This document shows, one piece after another, positions 12,301-25,979 of a stretch of 64,000 nucleotides of DNA. Source of the stretch: Eonycteris spelaea (lineage: Eukaryota > Chordata > Mammalia > Chiroptera > Pteropodidae); assembly GCA_003508835.1 (NCBI GenBank), contig PUFA01000565.1, forward strand, positions 62,001 through 126,000, written 5' to 3'. The notes under the pieces are model-generated. The model did no database searches, was not told where the DNA came from, and saw only the letters and a program-made list of their open reading frames with translations. Both the position numbers and the translations under genes were made by a program. Positions within the stretch are counted from its first letter, which is position 1; each line of letters begins with the position of its first letter.

Positions 12301-13690
12301 AACAGCAGCAACAAAAAATACAGAAGTGGATATTATGCAGAGTTGCTATAAGGTAGTATCTAGATGCCCAGTTTTCAACAAAAATTAAGGAAACATGCAA
12401 AGAAATGAAAAAGCGAGAACCATATAAAGGAAGAAAAGGCTACAGAAAATGCCTATGAGAGGATTAGATGTGGGATGTAAGAGATAAATGTAATTAGCAG
12501 TTATAAATATGTCAAAGAACTAAAGAAAATTTTGCTTAATGCAGAAAATGAAGGTATTCTGACAATATTTCATCAAATAATAAATAAATAAAAATATATA
12601 AATTAAAAAGATGAAGTTCTGTAGTTTAAAAGTAAAATAATTGAAATTAAAAATTTACTAGAGAAGATTAATATATTTTTACTGGTAGAAGAATCAGTGA
12701 ATTTGAAGATAAATTGATAGATATTGCAAAACTTAAGTAACAGAAAAAAAGAAAGAAAATGATTAACAGAGTCTCAGAAAAAAATAAGACACCATTAACT
12801 ACCAAAAAATACGTGAAATTGAAGTACTATGAAGAAAGGAAAGAGGCAGAAAAAATATTTAAAGTAATAATGAATTTCCCAAATTAATGAAAAACATTAA
12901 TCTACAATCCAAAAATTTCAACAAATGTCAAGAATGATAAATACAAAAACATCCACACACACAGACATCATAGTAAAAATGGAGAAAAATGAGCATAAAA
13001 CTAAAAGCTTGCAAGCAGCAAAAGAGAAACCATTTATTACATACAAAGGAAGTCCAATAAGTGTAACAAGTGACTTCTCATCTGAAACAGTTGATTCTAG
13101 AAAGCATTTGAAGGACGTACTCAAAATTCTGGAAGAAAATAAAATCCTTCTTCTAAGAATATTGTATCTAGCAAAACTATCTTTCAGAAGTGAAAACAAT
13201 ATCACCTCAATAAATTTAGTAAAATAAATAAACAAACAAATAAAAAATAGCAGCTCTATCGTGTAAAAAAATAAGTGGAGACATGATAAAAAGCACTGTA
13301 AAATAAAAAAAAAACAGATAATTTTTTGATGACAGACGTACTTTAAAATAAATAATAAATAAAGTTCTTCAGGCTGAAAGCAAGTGACACCAGAAAATGA
13401 TTTGGAACCATGTGAAAAAAAATCAAAGAGTGCCAGAACAACTATTGTGTAATTCCACTTACATGAAATATAAGAATAGGCACATTCATAGAGACAAAAA
13501 GTATATTGGAGATTTCTAGGAGGGAAAGAAAATATGGAATTATGACTTAGTGAATACAGAATTTCTTTGTGGAATGATTGTAAATTAATGTGGTGATAGT
13601 TGTGCAACATAGTGAATGTAATTAATGCCACTGAACTTTACACTTAAAATGGTTAAAATTTTATATTATGTTATATAAAGCTTGCCATAA
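12300..13690 (+). mobile_element. Old L1 (L1M type): ORF1 remnant and 3' end
   Basis: Contains an ORF1-like stretch (see below) and ends with the old-L1 tail 'atgccactgaactttacact' followed by 'taaaatggttaaaatttta'. ORF2 is absent between them, either deleted or because this is a half-L1 (HAL1-like) element. Confidence 0.65.
12840..13227 (+). pseudogene. Ancient L1/HAL1 ORF1 remnant
   Basis: The open piece at 12925-13227 reads KPFITYKGSPISVTSDFSS followed by ETVDSRKHL, a diverged version of the ORF1p C-terminal domain (T-x-K-G-x-P-I ... S-A-D-F-S-x-E-T). The upstream bases are compatible with the RRM end. Disabled by stops. Confidence 0.6.
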
Positions 13691-13719
13691 TTAAATAGAA
13701 AAGAAAAAAGTTCTCCAAT

Positions 13720-15590
13720 CAATACAACTTTATACCTCACAAAACTGAGAAAAAGAAGAGCAAATAAAGACCACAAAAGCATAATGATGGTTAGAATAGA
13801 GATAAATGAAATAGAAAATAGAGAATCCATAAAGCCAAAAGTTAGTTTTATAAAACAAAATCACAAAATTGAGCAACCTTCACATAAACTTTAGACCGAG
13901 AAAAGACACAAGTCAAATTAATAACATTGGAAATAAAAGCATGAACATTGATTCTGATCTCGCACACATAGAATGCATTCTAAGAGAAAACTATGAACAA
14001 CAGTAAGTCAACAAATTATATAACCTAGCTAAAATAGAAAAATCCCTAGACTCAAACAACCAGAACTGAAACAAGAATAAAAATATTTGAATCAACCTAT
14101 AACAAGTACAGAGATTGAATCATTGATCAAAAACATCCCAACTAAGAAAATATTAGGACCAGATGTCTTCATGGTAACTTCTTTCAAACATAAAGAAAAC
14201 TAACACCAATCTTTCACAAATTCTGTCAAAAAATATGAAAGGAGGGAACACTTCTAACTCATTATTGGACGCCAGGTTTAGCCTGATACCAAATCAATCA
14301 CAACATATATACATATGCCTTCAACATACAAGCAAACAGAATCTATCAGAATACTAAAAGGATTGCATTCTGTGACCATGTGAGATTTATGCCAGGGTTC
14401 AAACATACCAATTATCAATAATTAATAGAAAAATTGGAAAATAAAACACATAATCAACTCATTTGATGCAACGAAAGGATCACTATTTTATCATAAAATC
14501 TTCAAATTTTGAATAAAACTAAGATAATAAAACTCATGGAAGAAAACATAGAATTAAATCTTTATGAAATTTCATTAAGAAGTAATTTCTTAGATATGAA
14601 GCTAAGAACATGAAAAAAATAAATTTCATAAAAATTTAAAGCTTTTGTGATTTAAAGGACAACATCAAGAACATATAAAGAACCTACAGAAGGGTAAATA
14701 ATTTTTCAAGTCAGGTATCTGAAAAGGGACTTGTGACTAGAATACAACTAAACCTCAAAAATATAAGTAACACAAAATAAATATGGATAAAAGACTTTAT
14801 AGATTTTCTATAAAGATACACAAATTTTAATAAGTATATAAAATCAGGGAAATATAAATTAAAACCATAATATGATACCACTTAATGCTCACTAGGATAA
14901 GTTTGATAAAAAAAAAATAGACAATAACAAACATTGGTGAAGACACAGATAAACTAGAGTCCTCATATACTTCTGGTAATATTGTATACTGAGGTATATC
15001 TTTTGCAAAAGAATCTGACAGTTCTACAAAAGGCTAAAAATGAAGTTACTACATGACTCTGTAGGTATACATCCAAGAGAATTAATAATATCCGTCCACA
15101 CAAAAATTCCTCACTAATTTTCCATTAGTATTATTTATAATAACCAAAAAGTGCAAGCCACACAAATGACCATAAATTGATGAATAGATAAATAAAATTT
15201 AGTATATCCATACAACTGAATATTTCAGCAATACATTAAATATCTGATGCATTGCTACAACATGGCTGAACCTTAAAATCATTATCATAACTGAAAAAAA
15301 TCGATAAAAATGACTATGTATTGTATGAATCAATTTATATAAAATGTTAGAATAGGTAAATCCATGTAAAAAGGAGATTGTTGGTATCCTATTACTGAAA
15401 GAATGAGGAGAAATGGATAGTGACTGCTGATGAGTACAGGGATATCTTTTGAGGTGATAAAAATGTTTTAAAACAGATTGTGATGGTTGCACAACTCTAT
15501 CAATATACTAAAATCTATTGGATTGTGCACTTTAAATAGGTGGATAATGTAAATTGTATGTCAATAATTCCATTATTAAAATAGCATCAA
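13720..15590 (+). mobile_element. Old L1 (L1M type): ORF2 pieces and 3' end
   Basis: 'aaccagaactgaaacaagaa' and 'gactcaaacaaccagaactg' come from mid ORF2, followed by a heavily decayed reverse transcriptase region. The 3' end shows 'gactgctgatgagtacaggg', 'tgatggttgcacaactctat' and 'tattggattgtgcactttaa', typical of L1M 3' ends. Confidence 0.65.
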
Positions 15591-15679
15591 AAAGAATAAA
15601 AGGCTTAGGAATGAAATTGACAAAAATATTGTTTAAAGAAATTAAATAAGAATTAAATGAAAAGAAAGACTGCATGCCT

Positions 15680-16190
15680 TTTAGTTGCTTAGTCCAGACA
15701 TCTTATAGCCATCTTAGACTTGTGTCTTTCTCTCTCTCCCTATATCCATATCTTAAAAGTCAAAAAATTCTGTTATCTCTACCTTCAAAATATTCCCCAA
15801 ATTCTATAACTTCCCCCTACCTTTACCAGTATCACCCTGGTCTAAGATATCATCAACTTTTCTTTGGACTACTGTAATATCCACTGTACTGATCTCAATA
15901 TTTCAATACTTGCTTAAATAATCTTCCTCTACATATTCACAATCTCATTCTTTTATCTTTCTTCTACGCTTAATCTTACCTCATAAGAAAGGACTTCCAT
16001 GACAACCCCATATCAAGCAGTATCCTCTAGTCATTCTCAATTTGCTAACCCTACTCTATGTTTCCCCATAGCACTTAATATCACCTGACATAGTGTATTT
16101 AGCAGAATGTAAGCTCCATGAAGGCAGGACCTTCGTTATTTTTAACTTCCTAAATCTAAAGAACTTGGAACAATGCCTAGCTCAGAGTGT
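15680..16190 (+). mobile_element. L2 LINE
   Basis: Sense L2: 'tttggactactgtaatatcc', 'atagcacttaatatcacctg', 'gtaagctccatgaaggcagg' and 'acaatgcctagctcagagtg' occur in the order of the L2 3' end. Confidence 0.7.
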
Positions 16191-16439
16191 TATCCACTTA
16201 ATTTTACGCTTTGTCTTCAGATGCTAGCGGGCAGGAGATGGAGGAATTGCATTTTTCATAGCCGCTTAGGAGAGATGGTTTTCTTAGACTTCCTGAAAAC
16301 ATGTGACAAGCATATTGCTATGTGGGTTTTCCTTTTCTTCTTCACATATTGAGCCTTTTCATTCCCCAGTCTCACTTGCACTGAAGTAAATCAAATAATT
16401 AGTTCTGACATCTAGGTGGAATCTAGGTGAATGTGATGT

Positions 16440-16720
16440 ATGAAGTTTCTAGGCCAATATACCATAAGATCCTACTCATCTTTATTTTTTCCATCTGTGC
16501 AACTAGAATCAAAGGACCCCAAGATGGTGAAGCCCAACAACGAAAGAGCTTTGAATTCTTAGTCACTATATGGAGAAGAGATTTTCAAGAGAACCACCCA
16601 ACCAGCAAAATCTGCATTAAATGGAATATTGTATGAATTATAAACTTTTATTCTAAACCATTGAGATTCGGGCTTGTTATAGTAGCTAGCATTAACCGAT
16701 GCTAACTAATGTGTATACAT
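16440..16720 (+). mobile_element. Probable MaLR-type LTR 3' portion
   Basis: 'ctaaaccattgagattcggg' followed by 'gttatagtagctagcatta' and 'gctaactaatg' resembles the 3' end of ERVL-MaLR LTRs (taagccattgagattttggg ... ttacagcagctagc ... actaata). No coding part. Family assignment is tentative. Confidence 0.4.
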
Positions 16721-18019
16721 ATAAGAAATATCTCAGGCCTAGGGTATGTTAATTAGAGTACTATTTTCCATTCAGTTTAAACTGAAATTTAGTAAGCATC
16801 TGCTTTATACAAGGACATGTGCAAATACTTTTTAGTAAAGCAAGACACTGATTTTGTGGATATTAGTGGGATACAAAAATAACTATTTGTTTTAAAGAAA
16901 GAAAAGTCTTATCACTAAAAGCTTATATTTTTCACATGAGGACATTAAAATTAAAAATAAGAAAGAAATGAATCATCCCAGTGAGTTACTACTGGTCTAG
17001 ATGAAACTAGTTGTCATATCCCTGGGTGAAGCACTGCATGTTTTATACAATCCTTTGAAGATGTGGTGAAAAACATAAATATACCAGAAAAAATTTAAGT
17101 GAAGGAAAACAAACTTGGGGCATAGGAGTTTTGATATGAAGATTGAAACAACAAATGGCACTTAGCCTATGTGTTTTAGATTTTAGATTGGCATCATGCT
17201 TGTCTCTATCTGCCAGAATGTAAGTTCTGGGTAGTCATTAATTGGTGAGGGATATATTCAATGCATCAGACATTTCTGAATTCCCCTCTGGGTAAGATCT
17301 TCTGATGATCCTTAAGTATAGAAAGAGGAGGATCCCAATTTCTCCTGGTTACTTGAGATATACTGGGAGTAAAATAAATGAGCTCATACAAGTTTGGCCA
17401 TGAAAAACACTTGAACATGTAGTAACAAAGTTCTGTGAAGTGAGTAAAAAAGAGTGATTACATCTGAGTGTGGGAGAAGTAAGGTTGCTGAGGAGCTTCC
17501 AGGATCATTTTGCTACATACACACATGATGATGAAGGCAAGAGGGCACTGCAAAGCAAAGAGAACAGAAAATATAAAGGAGCAGGTGCTGAAAAGTAGAA
17601 GCAGAAAGTGTCATTGCTAAAACAAATAGAATTTGAATATTACTGAAGCATAGGGTCTGTGACAAAGAGTAATAGGTGAAACTGGAAATGTTGTTTGGGC
17701 CTGATTTTGAAGGGCTCTAACTGCTTGGCCAAATAATTAGGGCCTTATTCGGTAGAAAATTAACATATCGTCTCTCACCAGGCCTGAGATATGATGAAGG
17801 GCAATAGTGGGTTCTTTACTTCACTTGGCCATGACCATCTGTCCATTGTGCCATTAGTGTTGATGCTCAAAAAGAAGTTGTGAGCACTTTCTGAGCTGTT
17901 CTGAATTCTCCAGCTGATGCTCAGTCTCAGACTGGTTACACAACTTAACTTTCTCCACTTCAAAACTCCTGATAGCCATGTCCTTCAGATGCAGGGGCTC
18001 TAGCAAGATGACATAATGT
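16721..18019. other. Mostly unassigned; possible reverse-orientation L2 remnant
   Basis: 16790-17760 faintly resembles antisense L2 (ttagtaagcatctgctttat; gaagggctctaactgcttgg; ttagggccttattcggtaga). I see no gene. Confidence 0.3.
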
Positions 18020-18160
18020 GTGAGGAAGAGCATAATCATTGAAGCCAGATAGCCCTGTATTCAAATACTGGTTCTGCCACTCACTAGTTATCTCTTAGAT
18101 AAAAGACATAACTTCTCCAAACTTTATTTTTTTTTAATTTGAAGATGAGTGCAAAAATTA
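18020..18160 (+). mobile_element. MIR SINE fragment
   Basis: 'gaagccagatagccctgtat', 'tcaaatactggttctgccac', 'tcactagttatctcttagat' and 'cataacttctccaaacttta' follow the MIR 5' half in order. Confidence 0.75.
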
Positions 18161-18540
18161 AAAATTATAGTGAAAACAAAACACCACTTCAGTAAATAGT
18201 TACCTAACACAAGGGTCCAGTCCACACCTTTGGGGTACAGAATCGATCTATTCTCTCCTCATACTCCTTTGCCCTGTGGACAGTGGCAGTTAAATAAGGT
18301 TCTATTGATAAAGACTCATGATAGAAAATAAAAATATTTACGGATTTATAGTTTATCATTGGTAAAATGTATACAATTTAGTAACAATATTAATGTAGAA
18401 TATGCATCATAATAAAAACCTGTCTCACAAAAATAGGTCTATTGTACAGGCTTCTATTATCCTCTCCTGTAAGGAACCTGACATAATGCATTTTCTCAGA
18501 CCACATATACAGTGAAATAGTGATCACCAAATGACGAAGA

Positions 18541-20888
18541 TTTATTTATTTTTTATTAAATTTATTGGAGTAACATTGATTAATATAATTATATAATTTT
18601 CAGGTGTACATTATAATTTAACATCTGTACATTCTATTGTGTGTTTACTACTCAAAGTCCAGTTTCTTTCAGTTATCATATATTTGACCCTCTTTACCCA
18701 CTTCACCTTCCAGCTATCCCTCTATATTTGAAACCCTTTACCTCATCTATCTACCTCTCACCTCCCCCATTCACTACCCTCTCTTAACCACTAGTCTATT
18801 GTCCATGTCCACGAGCCTCTGTTTATCCTGTTCATTTGTTGCTGTTAGGTTTATACCACACATATAAGTGATATCATGTGGTTTTCATTTTCTTCTGTCT
18901 GGCTTATTTTGCTTAGCATGATTATCTTAAGGTCCATCCGTGTTGTCGCAAATGGCAGTATTTCATCTCTTCTTATGGCTAAGTAATATTTCATTGTATA
19001 TATGTACCACAGCTTCTTCGCCCAATCATCTATCGTAGGACACTTTGGCTGCTTCCATAACCTGTCCATTGTGAATACTGCTGATATGAACATCGGTGTG
19101 CAACTATCTTTTGGGATATGGGTTTTCAAGTCTTTGGGATAAATACCCAGTAGAGGGCTTGCTGGATCATATGGTAGATCAAATCTTAGTTTGTTGAGGA
19201 AACTCCATATCCCATATGTTTTCCATTGTGGCTGTACAAATTTACAATCCCACCAGCAGCATATACGGGTTATTTTTTCTCTGCATTCTCTCCAACATTT
19301 ATTATTACTTGTCCTGTTGATTATGGCTATTCTAACAGGTATGAGATGATATTTCATTAGGCTTTTGATTTGCATTTTACTGATAGCTAGCTATGTTGGG
19401 CATCTTTTCAAATATTGTTGGACATTTGTAAATACTCTAGGGAGAAGTGTCTTGGACTGGATCATTTGATTTATGTTGCTTGCAAATATAATTTCTCATT
19501 CTGATGGTTATCTATTTACCTTGTTAATGGTTTCTTTGCTGTGTAGAAACTTTTTAATTTGATGCAGTCCCATTCATTTATTTTAGTTTTAACTTCCCTT
19601 GCCTTTAAGGAAAATTTATAAAATATTCTTTAAGGACAAGGTCCTGAGTTTAGTTCCTATGTATTCTATGCATTTTATCGTTTTAGGTCTTATATCAGGT
19701 CCTTAATCCATTTTCAGTTAATTTTCATGTATGCTGATAGACAACAGTCTAGTTTCATTCTTTTGCAAATGGCTTTCCAGTTTTCCCAGCACGATTATTG
19801 AAGAAGCATTCCTTTCTCCACTGTATTTTTTGTTTTGTCAAAATTATTTGTCCATATAAATATGGGTTTACTTCTGGACTCTCGATTCTGTTACACTGGT
19901 CCATGTATCTGTTTTACTGCCAATATCATGCTGTTTTTGATTACTGTTGCTTGTAGTATAATTTGAAGTTGGGCAGTGATGCCTCCAGCCTCGTTCTTTT
20001 TTCCCAGGATGGCTTTGGCAGTTCAGGGTCTTTTTGTGCTTCCAAAGAAATCTGATGATTTTTTTGTTCCATTTCTTTAAAATATGCCGGTGAAATTTTG
20101 ATGGGAATTGCTTTAAATCTGTATAATGCTTTGGGTATTAATGTCATTTTAACTATGTTGATTCTTGCAATCCAAGAAGATGGGATATCTTTCCATTTCT
20201 TTACATGATTTATTTTAAAGGATCTTATAGTTTTCATTACTTAGGTGGTTCACATGTTTAGTTAAATTTATTCCTAAGTATTTTATTGCTTTTGTTGAAA
20301 TTGCGAAAGGAATGATTTTTCCTTTTCTTTGTCTGACACTTCATTATTAGAAGATAGGAATGCTATGGATTTCTGAATATTGATTTTGTATCCAAAAACT
20401 TTACTGTATTTGCTAATTGTTTCTAGTAGTGTTCTTGTGAAATCTTTAGGATTTTCTACATAGAGAATCATGTCATCCGCAAATAGTGACAGTTTGACTT
20501 CGTTTCCTATCTGGAATGCTTTTATATCTTTCTCTTGTCTGATTGCATTTGCTAGGTCTCCAATGTAATATTGAATAAACAGTTGCAAGAGTGGACATCC
20601 TTAGCTTGTTCAGATCTTAGAGGGAAGTTTCTTAGTTTTTCACCATTAAGTATATGTTGGCTGAGGGTTGTCATATATGGTCTTTATTATGTTAAGATAC
20701 TTTCCATCTATACTGATTTTGTTAAGGGTTTTGATTATAAATACATGATGTATCTTGTCAAATGCTTTTCTGCACTTATTGACATAATCATATGATTCTT
20801 ATTTTTTAATCTGTTTATGTGGTGTATCACATTAACCGATTTGTTGAATCATCAGCAAATGCCCATTATTCTTATCTTTCTTCTCCTG
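18541..20888 (-). mobile_element. L1, reverse orientation, 5' truncated or internally deleted
   Basis: Minus-strand L1 whose 3' end is at 18541 (T-rich; then ttattggagtaacattgatt). It runs through the ORF2 C-terminus and reverse transcriptase to about 20860. The last 28 bp (20861-20888) match the ORF1-region text also seen near 29465 (gcccattattcttat), so the endonuclease region is probably deleted. Confidence 0.8.
18851..20588 (-). pseudogene. Broken L1 ORF2 with intact FADD motif
   Basis: L1 ORF2p combines endonuclease and reverse transcriptase. The piece at 20283-20588 reads [15 protein letters not shown], containing the polymerase active-site Asp-Asp. The piece at 19941-20237 is the thumb region ([17 protein letters not shown]). 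The piece at 18851-19375 is the C-terminal region (DDWAKKLWYIYTMKYYLAIR). Frameshifts and stops separate the pieces. Confidence 0.8.
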
Positions 20889-20892
20889 AATG

Positions 20893-23800
20893 CTATATTT
20901 CATGCAAATGGAAATGAAACAAAAAAGCTGGGTTAGCAGTACTTATGTCAGATAACATAGACTTCAAAGTAAAGCTATAATAAGAGACAAAAAGGGCGTT
21001 ACATAATAATAAAGGGATTGATAAATCGAGAGGATATAACCCTAGTAAACATATACACACCCAACATAGGACCACCTACATACATAAAGTAATTATTGAC
21101 TAACATAAAAATGAGAGATCAATAGTAATATATTCATAGTAGGAGACTTTAACCCCATTGACATCAATGGACAGATCTTCCAGGCAAAAAAAAAAATCAA
21201 TAAGGAACAATGGGCATTAAAGATACACTAGAACAGATGAACTTAATAGATGGTATCAGAGCATTTTACCCCAAAGCAGCAAAGTAATACATTTTTCTCA
21301 AGTGCACATGGAATATTTTCAGGATCAACCACATGATAGCACACGAAACATCTCAATAAATTTAAGAAGATTGAATTATATCATGCTTCTTCTCCAACAC
21401 AATGGTGTGAAAATAGAAATAATTATGAGACAATAAACTGAAACAACAAACATATGGAGGCTAAATAACATGCTACTAAACAATGAGTGGGTTAACAATG
21501 AGATCAAAGAAAAAAATCAAAAAATATCTGAGACAAATGAAAATGAAAACACAATGACTCAAAATCTATGGGACACAGCAAAAGCAGTCCTAAGAGGGAA
21601 ATTCATAGTAATACAAGCCTACCTCAAGAAACAAGAAAACTCAAGTAACAATCTAATCTTACATAAAAAGAACTAGAAAAAAAAAGCAAACAAAGCCCAA
21701 AGTGAATAAAAGGAAGGAAATAATAAAGATCAGAGAGGAAATAAATGAGAGTCTAGGAAAACAATACAAGAATTTAATGAAACCAGAAGCTGATTCTTTG
21801 AAAGGATAAACAAATATACAAACCTTAAGCAGACTCATCAAGGAAAGAAGAGAGAATACTCAAATAAATAAAATCAGAAATGAAAGATGGAAAAACTAAT
21901 AGACTCCAGAGAAATACAAAGGATCATAAGATAATACTACAGCAATTATATGCCAACAAATTGGACAATCTGGAAGAAATGGACACATTCCTAGAAACAT
22001 ACGATCTCCAATACTGAGTCAAGAAGAACAGAAAATCTGAACCAACCATCACCATCAATGAAATCGAATCAGTAATCAAATACCTCCAAAAAAAGCCCCA
22101 GACCAGATGGCAAATTTTATAAAACATTCAAAGAAGAATTAACACCTATATTTCTCAAACTTTTCAAAAAGAATTCAAGAGAGGGAAGGCTCCCTAACTT
22201 TTTTTTGAGGCCACCATTACCTTGATTCCAAAACCAGACAAAGCATTAAGGAAAAATAAAACTATAGCCGATATCTCTTACAAACATTGTTGCAGAAATC
22301 TTCAACCAAAATGTATTAGCAACCAAATTCAGCAATACATTAAAAATATCACACTGTGATCAAGTTGAATTTATTCCTGGGATGCAGAGAGTGTAACTAT
22401 CCACAAACCAATGAAATGTGATACACCACATTAACCAATAGAAAGATAAAAAACCATATGATCATGTCAATAGATGCAGAAAAAAGTGTTTGCAAAAATC
22501 CAGCATCCATTTTATAAAAACTCTCAGCAAAGTGGGAATAGAGGGAACATACCTCAACATAATAAAGGCCATATATGACAAATATAGCTAACATCATATT
22601 CATGAGAAAGGCTAAAAGCATTTTCCTTAAGATCAGGTACAAGACAAGGATGTCCCACTTTCACCACTCCTCTTCCACATTCTATTGGAAGTCTTAGCCA
22701 AAGCAATAAGACAGGAGTAAATAAAAGGCATCCAAATTGGAAAGGAAGAAGTAAAACTCTTATTTGCTGATGACATGATACTATATAGAGAGAACCCTAA
22801 AGGTTCCACCAAAAAACTGTTAGAACTGATCAATGATTCAGTAAGTAGCAGTTTACAAATAAATATTCAGAAGTCAGTGGCATTTTTATACACCAATGAT
22901 GAACTTTCAGAAAGAGAAATTAAGATAAACAATCCATTTATAGTTGCATAGAAAACTATAAAAATACCTGGGAGCCAAATTAACCAAGGAGATAAAAGAC
23001 TTATTTTTTCTTCATAAAATTAGTCATTGAAAAAGAATTGAAGAAGATACAAATAAATAGAAGTATATTCAGCGTTCATGGGTAGGAAGAATCACATTGT
23101 TAAAAGGGGCAATACTATCCATAAGCAATCTTAAAATTCAGTGCAAATCCCATTAAAATACCAATGACATTTTTCAGGAAAGCTTAGAACAATAATCCTA
23201 AATTTATATGGAGCATAAAAAACTCTGAATAACTATGGGCAATCTTGAGAAAGGAAGAAAAAGTTGGAGGTATCACACTACCTGATATCAAACTGGGTAG
23301 TACAAGGCTATTTAGTAACCAAAACAGCATGATCTGGCATAAAATCAGAAACATTGATCAATGGAATAGAATGGAGAGCCCAAAATAAATCCTATGTCTA
23401 CATGATCACTTAATATATGAAAAAGAGGTAAGAATATACAACGAGGTAAGACAGTCTCTTCAATAAATGGTGTTGGGAAAATTGGACAGATACTGAAAAA
23501 AACTGGACACATTCTTGTACTGTATACAAGATAGAATCAAAATGTATTAAAGACTTAAATGTAGACCTGAAACCATAAAACTTCTAGAAAAACATCAGCA
23601 GTAAATCTCTGATTACTAACAGAAATTTCTTTTCATATATATTCCCTTGGGCAAGAAACAACAAAACAAAAATCAAACAAATTGGACTATATCAAACTAA
23701 AAATCTTTGTTCAGCAAAGGAAACCATCAACAAAACAAAAAGACAACCAAGTGTTTGGGAGAAATATTTGTGCTATGATGCATCTGATAAGGGGGTCAAT

Positions 23801-24780
23801 ATCTAAATAATATGAAGAACTTATACAACTTAGCAACAAAAAACCCAAACAATCTATTTAAAAAATGGGCAGAAGACCTGAACAGATACTTCTCCAAAGA
23901 CGAAATACAGATGGCTAGTAAAGACATGTGAAAGATCGCTAATCATCAGAGAAATGCAAATTAAAACCACCAATGAGATATCACCTCACACCTGTCAGAA
24001 TGGCTATCATCAATAAATCAAAAAGTAACAAGTGTTGGCAAGGATGTGGAGAAAGGGCACTCTATTCATTGTTGGTGGGATTGCACAATTGGTACAGCCA
24101 CTATGGAAAACAGTTATGGAGGTCCCTCAAAACATTGAAAATGGATTACCTTTTGGACCCGCAATTGCACTTCTGGTATTTTATCCAAGGAAATCCAAAA
24201 CAATAATTCGTAAATATCTATGCACCCCAATATTCATTGCTGCACAATTTACTCTAGCAAAGATTATGGAAGCAACTAAATGCCATCAACAGTTGATTGG
24301 ATAAAGAAATATGGTTTATGTATGCAATGAAATACTACTCGGCATTGAAAAAAAATGAAATCCTACCATTTCCAACAACATGAATAGACCTATTGGTTAT
24401 ATGCTGAGTGAAATACGTAGACAGAGAAGACAAATACCATATGATTTCAGTTATATTCAGAATCTAAGGAACAAAAAGAACAAATTAATTAAAACAGACT
24501 CACAAATATAATGGGCATTTGGTGCTGGACAGAGGAGTGGGGGATTAGTGGTCTGGGAGAATGGGGTGAAGGGTTAAGAAGTACAATCAATAGTTGATAG
24601 TTGTTCACAGGGATGGGGAGCACAGCAGAGGGAATGCAGTTAGCATGAATATAATGGCTAGGTGGAGGGCCAGGGGAGGAAGGGAGCAATTGGGAAATAG
24701 TTTATAAATTATATAGATGTCTAACCAATGTACTGTATACTTGAAACTAATTTAAATAAATAATTTTTTTTTAAATAAAA
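20893..24780 (+). mobile_element. L1, 5' truncated, head-to-head with the previous L1
   Basis: Starts within the ORF2 endonuclease region (atatttcatgcaaatggaaa) and runs to the 3' tail 'gtactgtatacttgaaacta' and A/T-rich end near 24780. The 3' tail is of the same type as the nested L1 ending at 5835 and differs from that of the neighbouring minus-strand L1. Confidence 0.8.
21130..24420 (+). pseudogene. Broken L1 ORF2
   Basis: ORF2 remains with the polymerase motif LFADDMI at 22760-22780. Further pieces are visible at 21470-21676 (AVLRGKFIVIQAYLKKQE) and at the C-terminus, 23973-24304 ([26 protein letters not shown]). Interrupted many times; not functional. Confidence 0.75.
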
Positions 24781-24879
24781 AAAAAGAGAAAGAGTACCTA
24801 GTGGATTGATTCATACAAGCCACTTGTAAAATGATATTCAAAACAATAAGGGAAATTCAAATATGAGCTATATATAAAA

Positions 24880-25150
24880 AGAAATTATATTTTTTTAGGT
24901 AAAGGTAGCAATGAGGTTGTTTTTAAAAATGTTTATTAGAGATATATACTGAAGTATTTGTGTGTGAAATGACATGTATATAAGGATTTTCTTTAAAATA
25001 CTATAAATGAAAAAGTAGGGTAAAAGAATGAAGATCAACATTACTGATAACTGTTATAGTAAAGAATGAGTATATGAGGTTCATTATGCTATTTTATTTA
25101 TTTTGTGTATTTTTCAATTTTGCCTAAGAAATCATTTTTAGAGGGTCACT
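24880..25150 (+). mobile_element. Possible old L1M 3' end
   Basis: 'aaaatgtttattagagatat', 'tcattatgctattttattta' and 'gtatttttcaattttgccta' resemble an L1M 3'UTR end. Weak similarity. Confidence 0.3.
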
Positions 25151-25429
25151 TGCCCTTTCTCAAAAGAGAAGATAAGGTCTTCTATTAAAAAAAAGTGATA
25201 ATGCCTTAGCAATGGCTGTCATAGTGGAGAGGAAGAGAATACATAGATTTGAGATGTATTTTTGAAATTAATTGAAATTATTAATGAATCAAAGGAGAAA
25301 GTTAAGGAAAAACATAGGAATCAAATTTTTTTGAACGACTGAGTAGATAAATGATGCCATTTGCAGAATTAGTTTAGACTTTAAAGGAACAGGTTTAGGG
25401 ATGGATTAAAACCCACTTCAGGCATTGAG

Positions 25430-25925
25430 ATCCATATTAGTTTTTTATTGATGCAGTAGCAAATTACCACATATTTAGTGGCTTAAAGAAATACATATTT
25501 ATTGTCTTATAGTGCTGCATGTTGGAAGTTCAAAATCAGTTTCACTGAGCTAAAGTCAAAATGTCAGTAGGTTTAGTTCCTTCTTGAGATGCCAAGGGAG
25601 AATCTGTTTCTTTTTCTTCTCCAGCTTCTAAAAGCTGTCCTAATTCCTTGGCTTGTGGCCCTCACATCCCATTCTCTTTTCTACCTCTTGTTTCCATTGT
25701 CACATCTCCTTCTCTGGCTTTGATTTTCTTGTATTTTCTTATCAGGAAACTTTCAATTATATTGGTCTTACCAGGATAATAACTCAAAATTAGCTCCCAT
25801 CTCAATAACCTTAATTTAGTCACACCTGCAAAAGTCTCTTTTGCCATATAACATAACATATTTACAGTTCTGAGTATTAGGGCAGAGTCACTAATGGGGG
25901 ACCATTATTCAGCCTACCTCAAAGT
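25430..25925 (-). mobile_element. MLT1-type LTR (ERVL-MaLR), reverse orientation
   Basis: A solitary LTR of about 490 bp in antisense. Signature phrases are 'agcaaattaccacatattta', 'gtggcttaaagaaatacat', 'gggagaatctgtttcttttt', 'ttggcttgtggccctcacat', 'acctgcaaaagtctcttttg' and 'gaccattattcagcctacct'. No internal retroviral genes are present. Confidence 0.8.
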
Positions 25926-25979
25926 CTAATATGTTTGAAGAGCCATTATGTATTTTAGCAGAAATGTCAGATGGATAGT

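Noticed and set aside
12918..13631. A 237-codon minus-strand frame, the longest open stretch in the window
   Set aside because: It is antisense to an old L1 ORF1 and 3' end, and very rich in Phe, Leu, Ile, Cys and Ser as expected from reverse-complemented A-rich sequence. No domain or gene structure.
25430..25925. Endogenous retrovirus with coding genes
   Set aside because: Only a solitary MLT1-type LTR is visible; no internal gag, pol or env-like sequence is adjacent.
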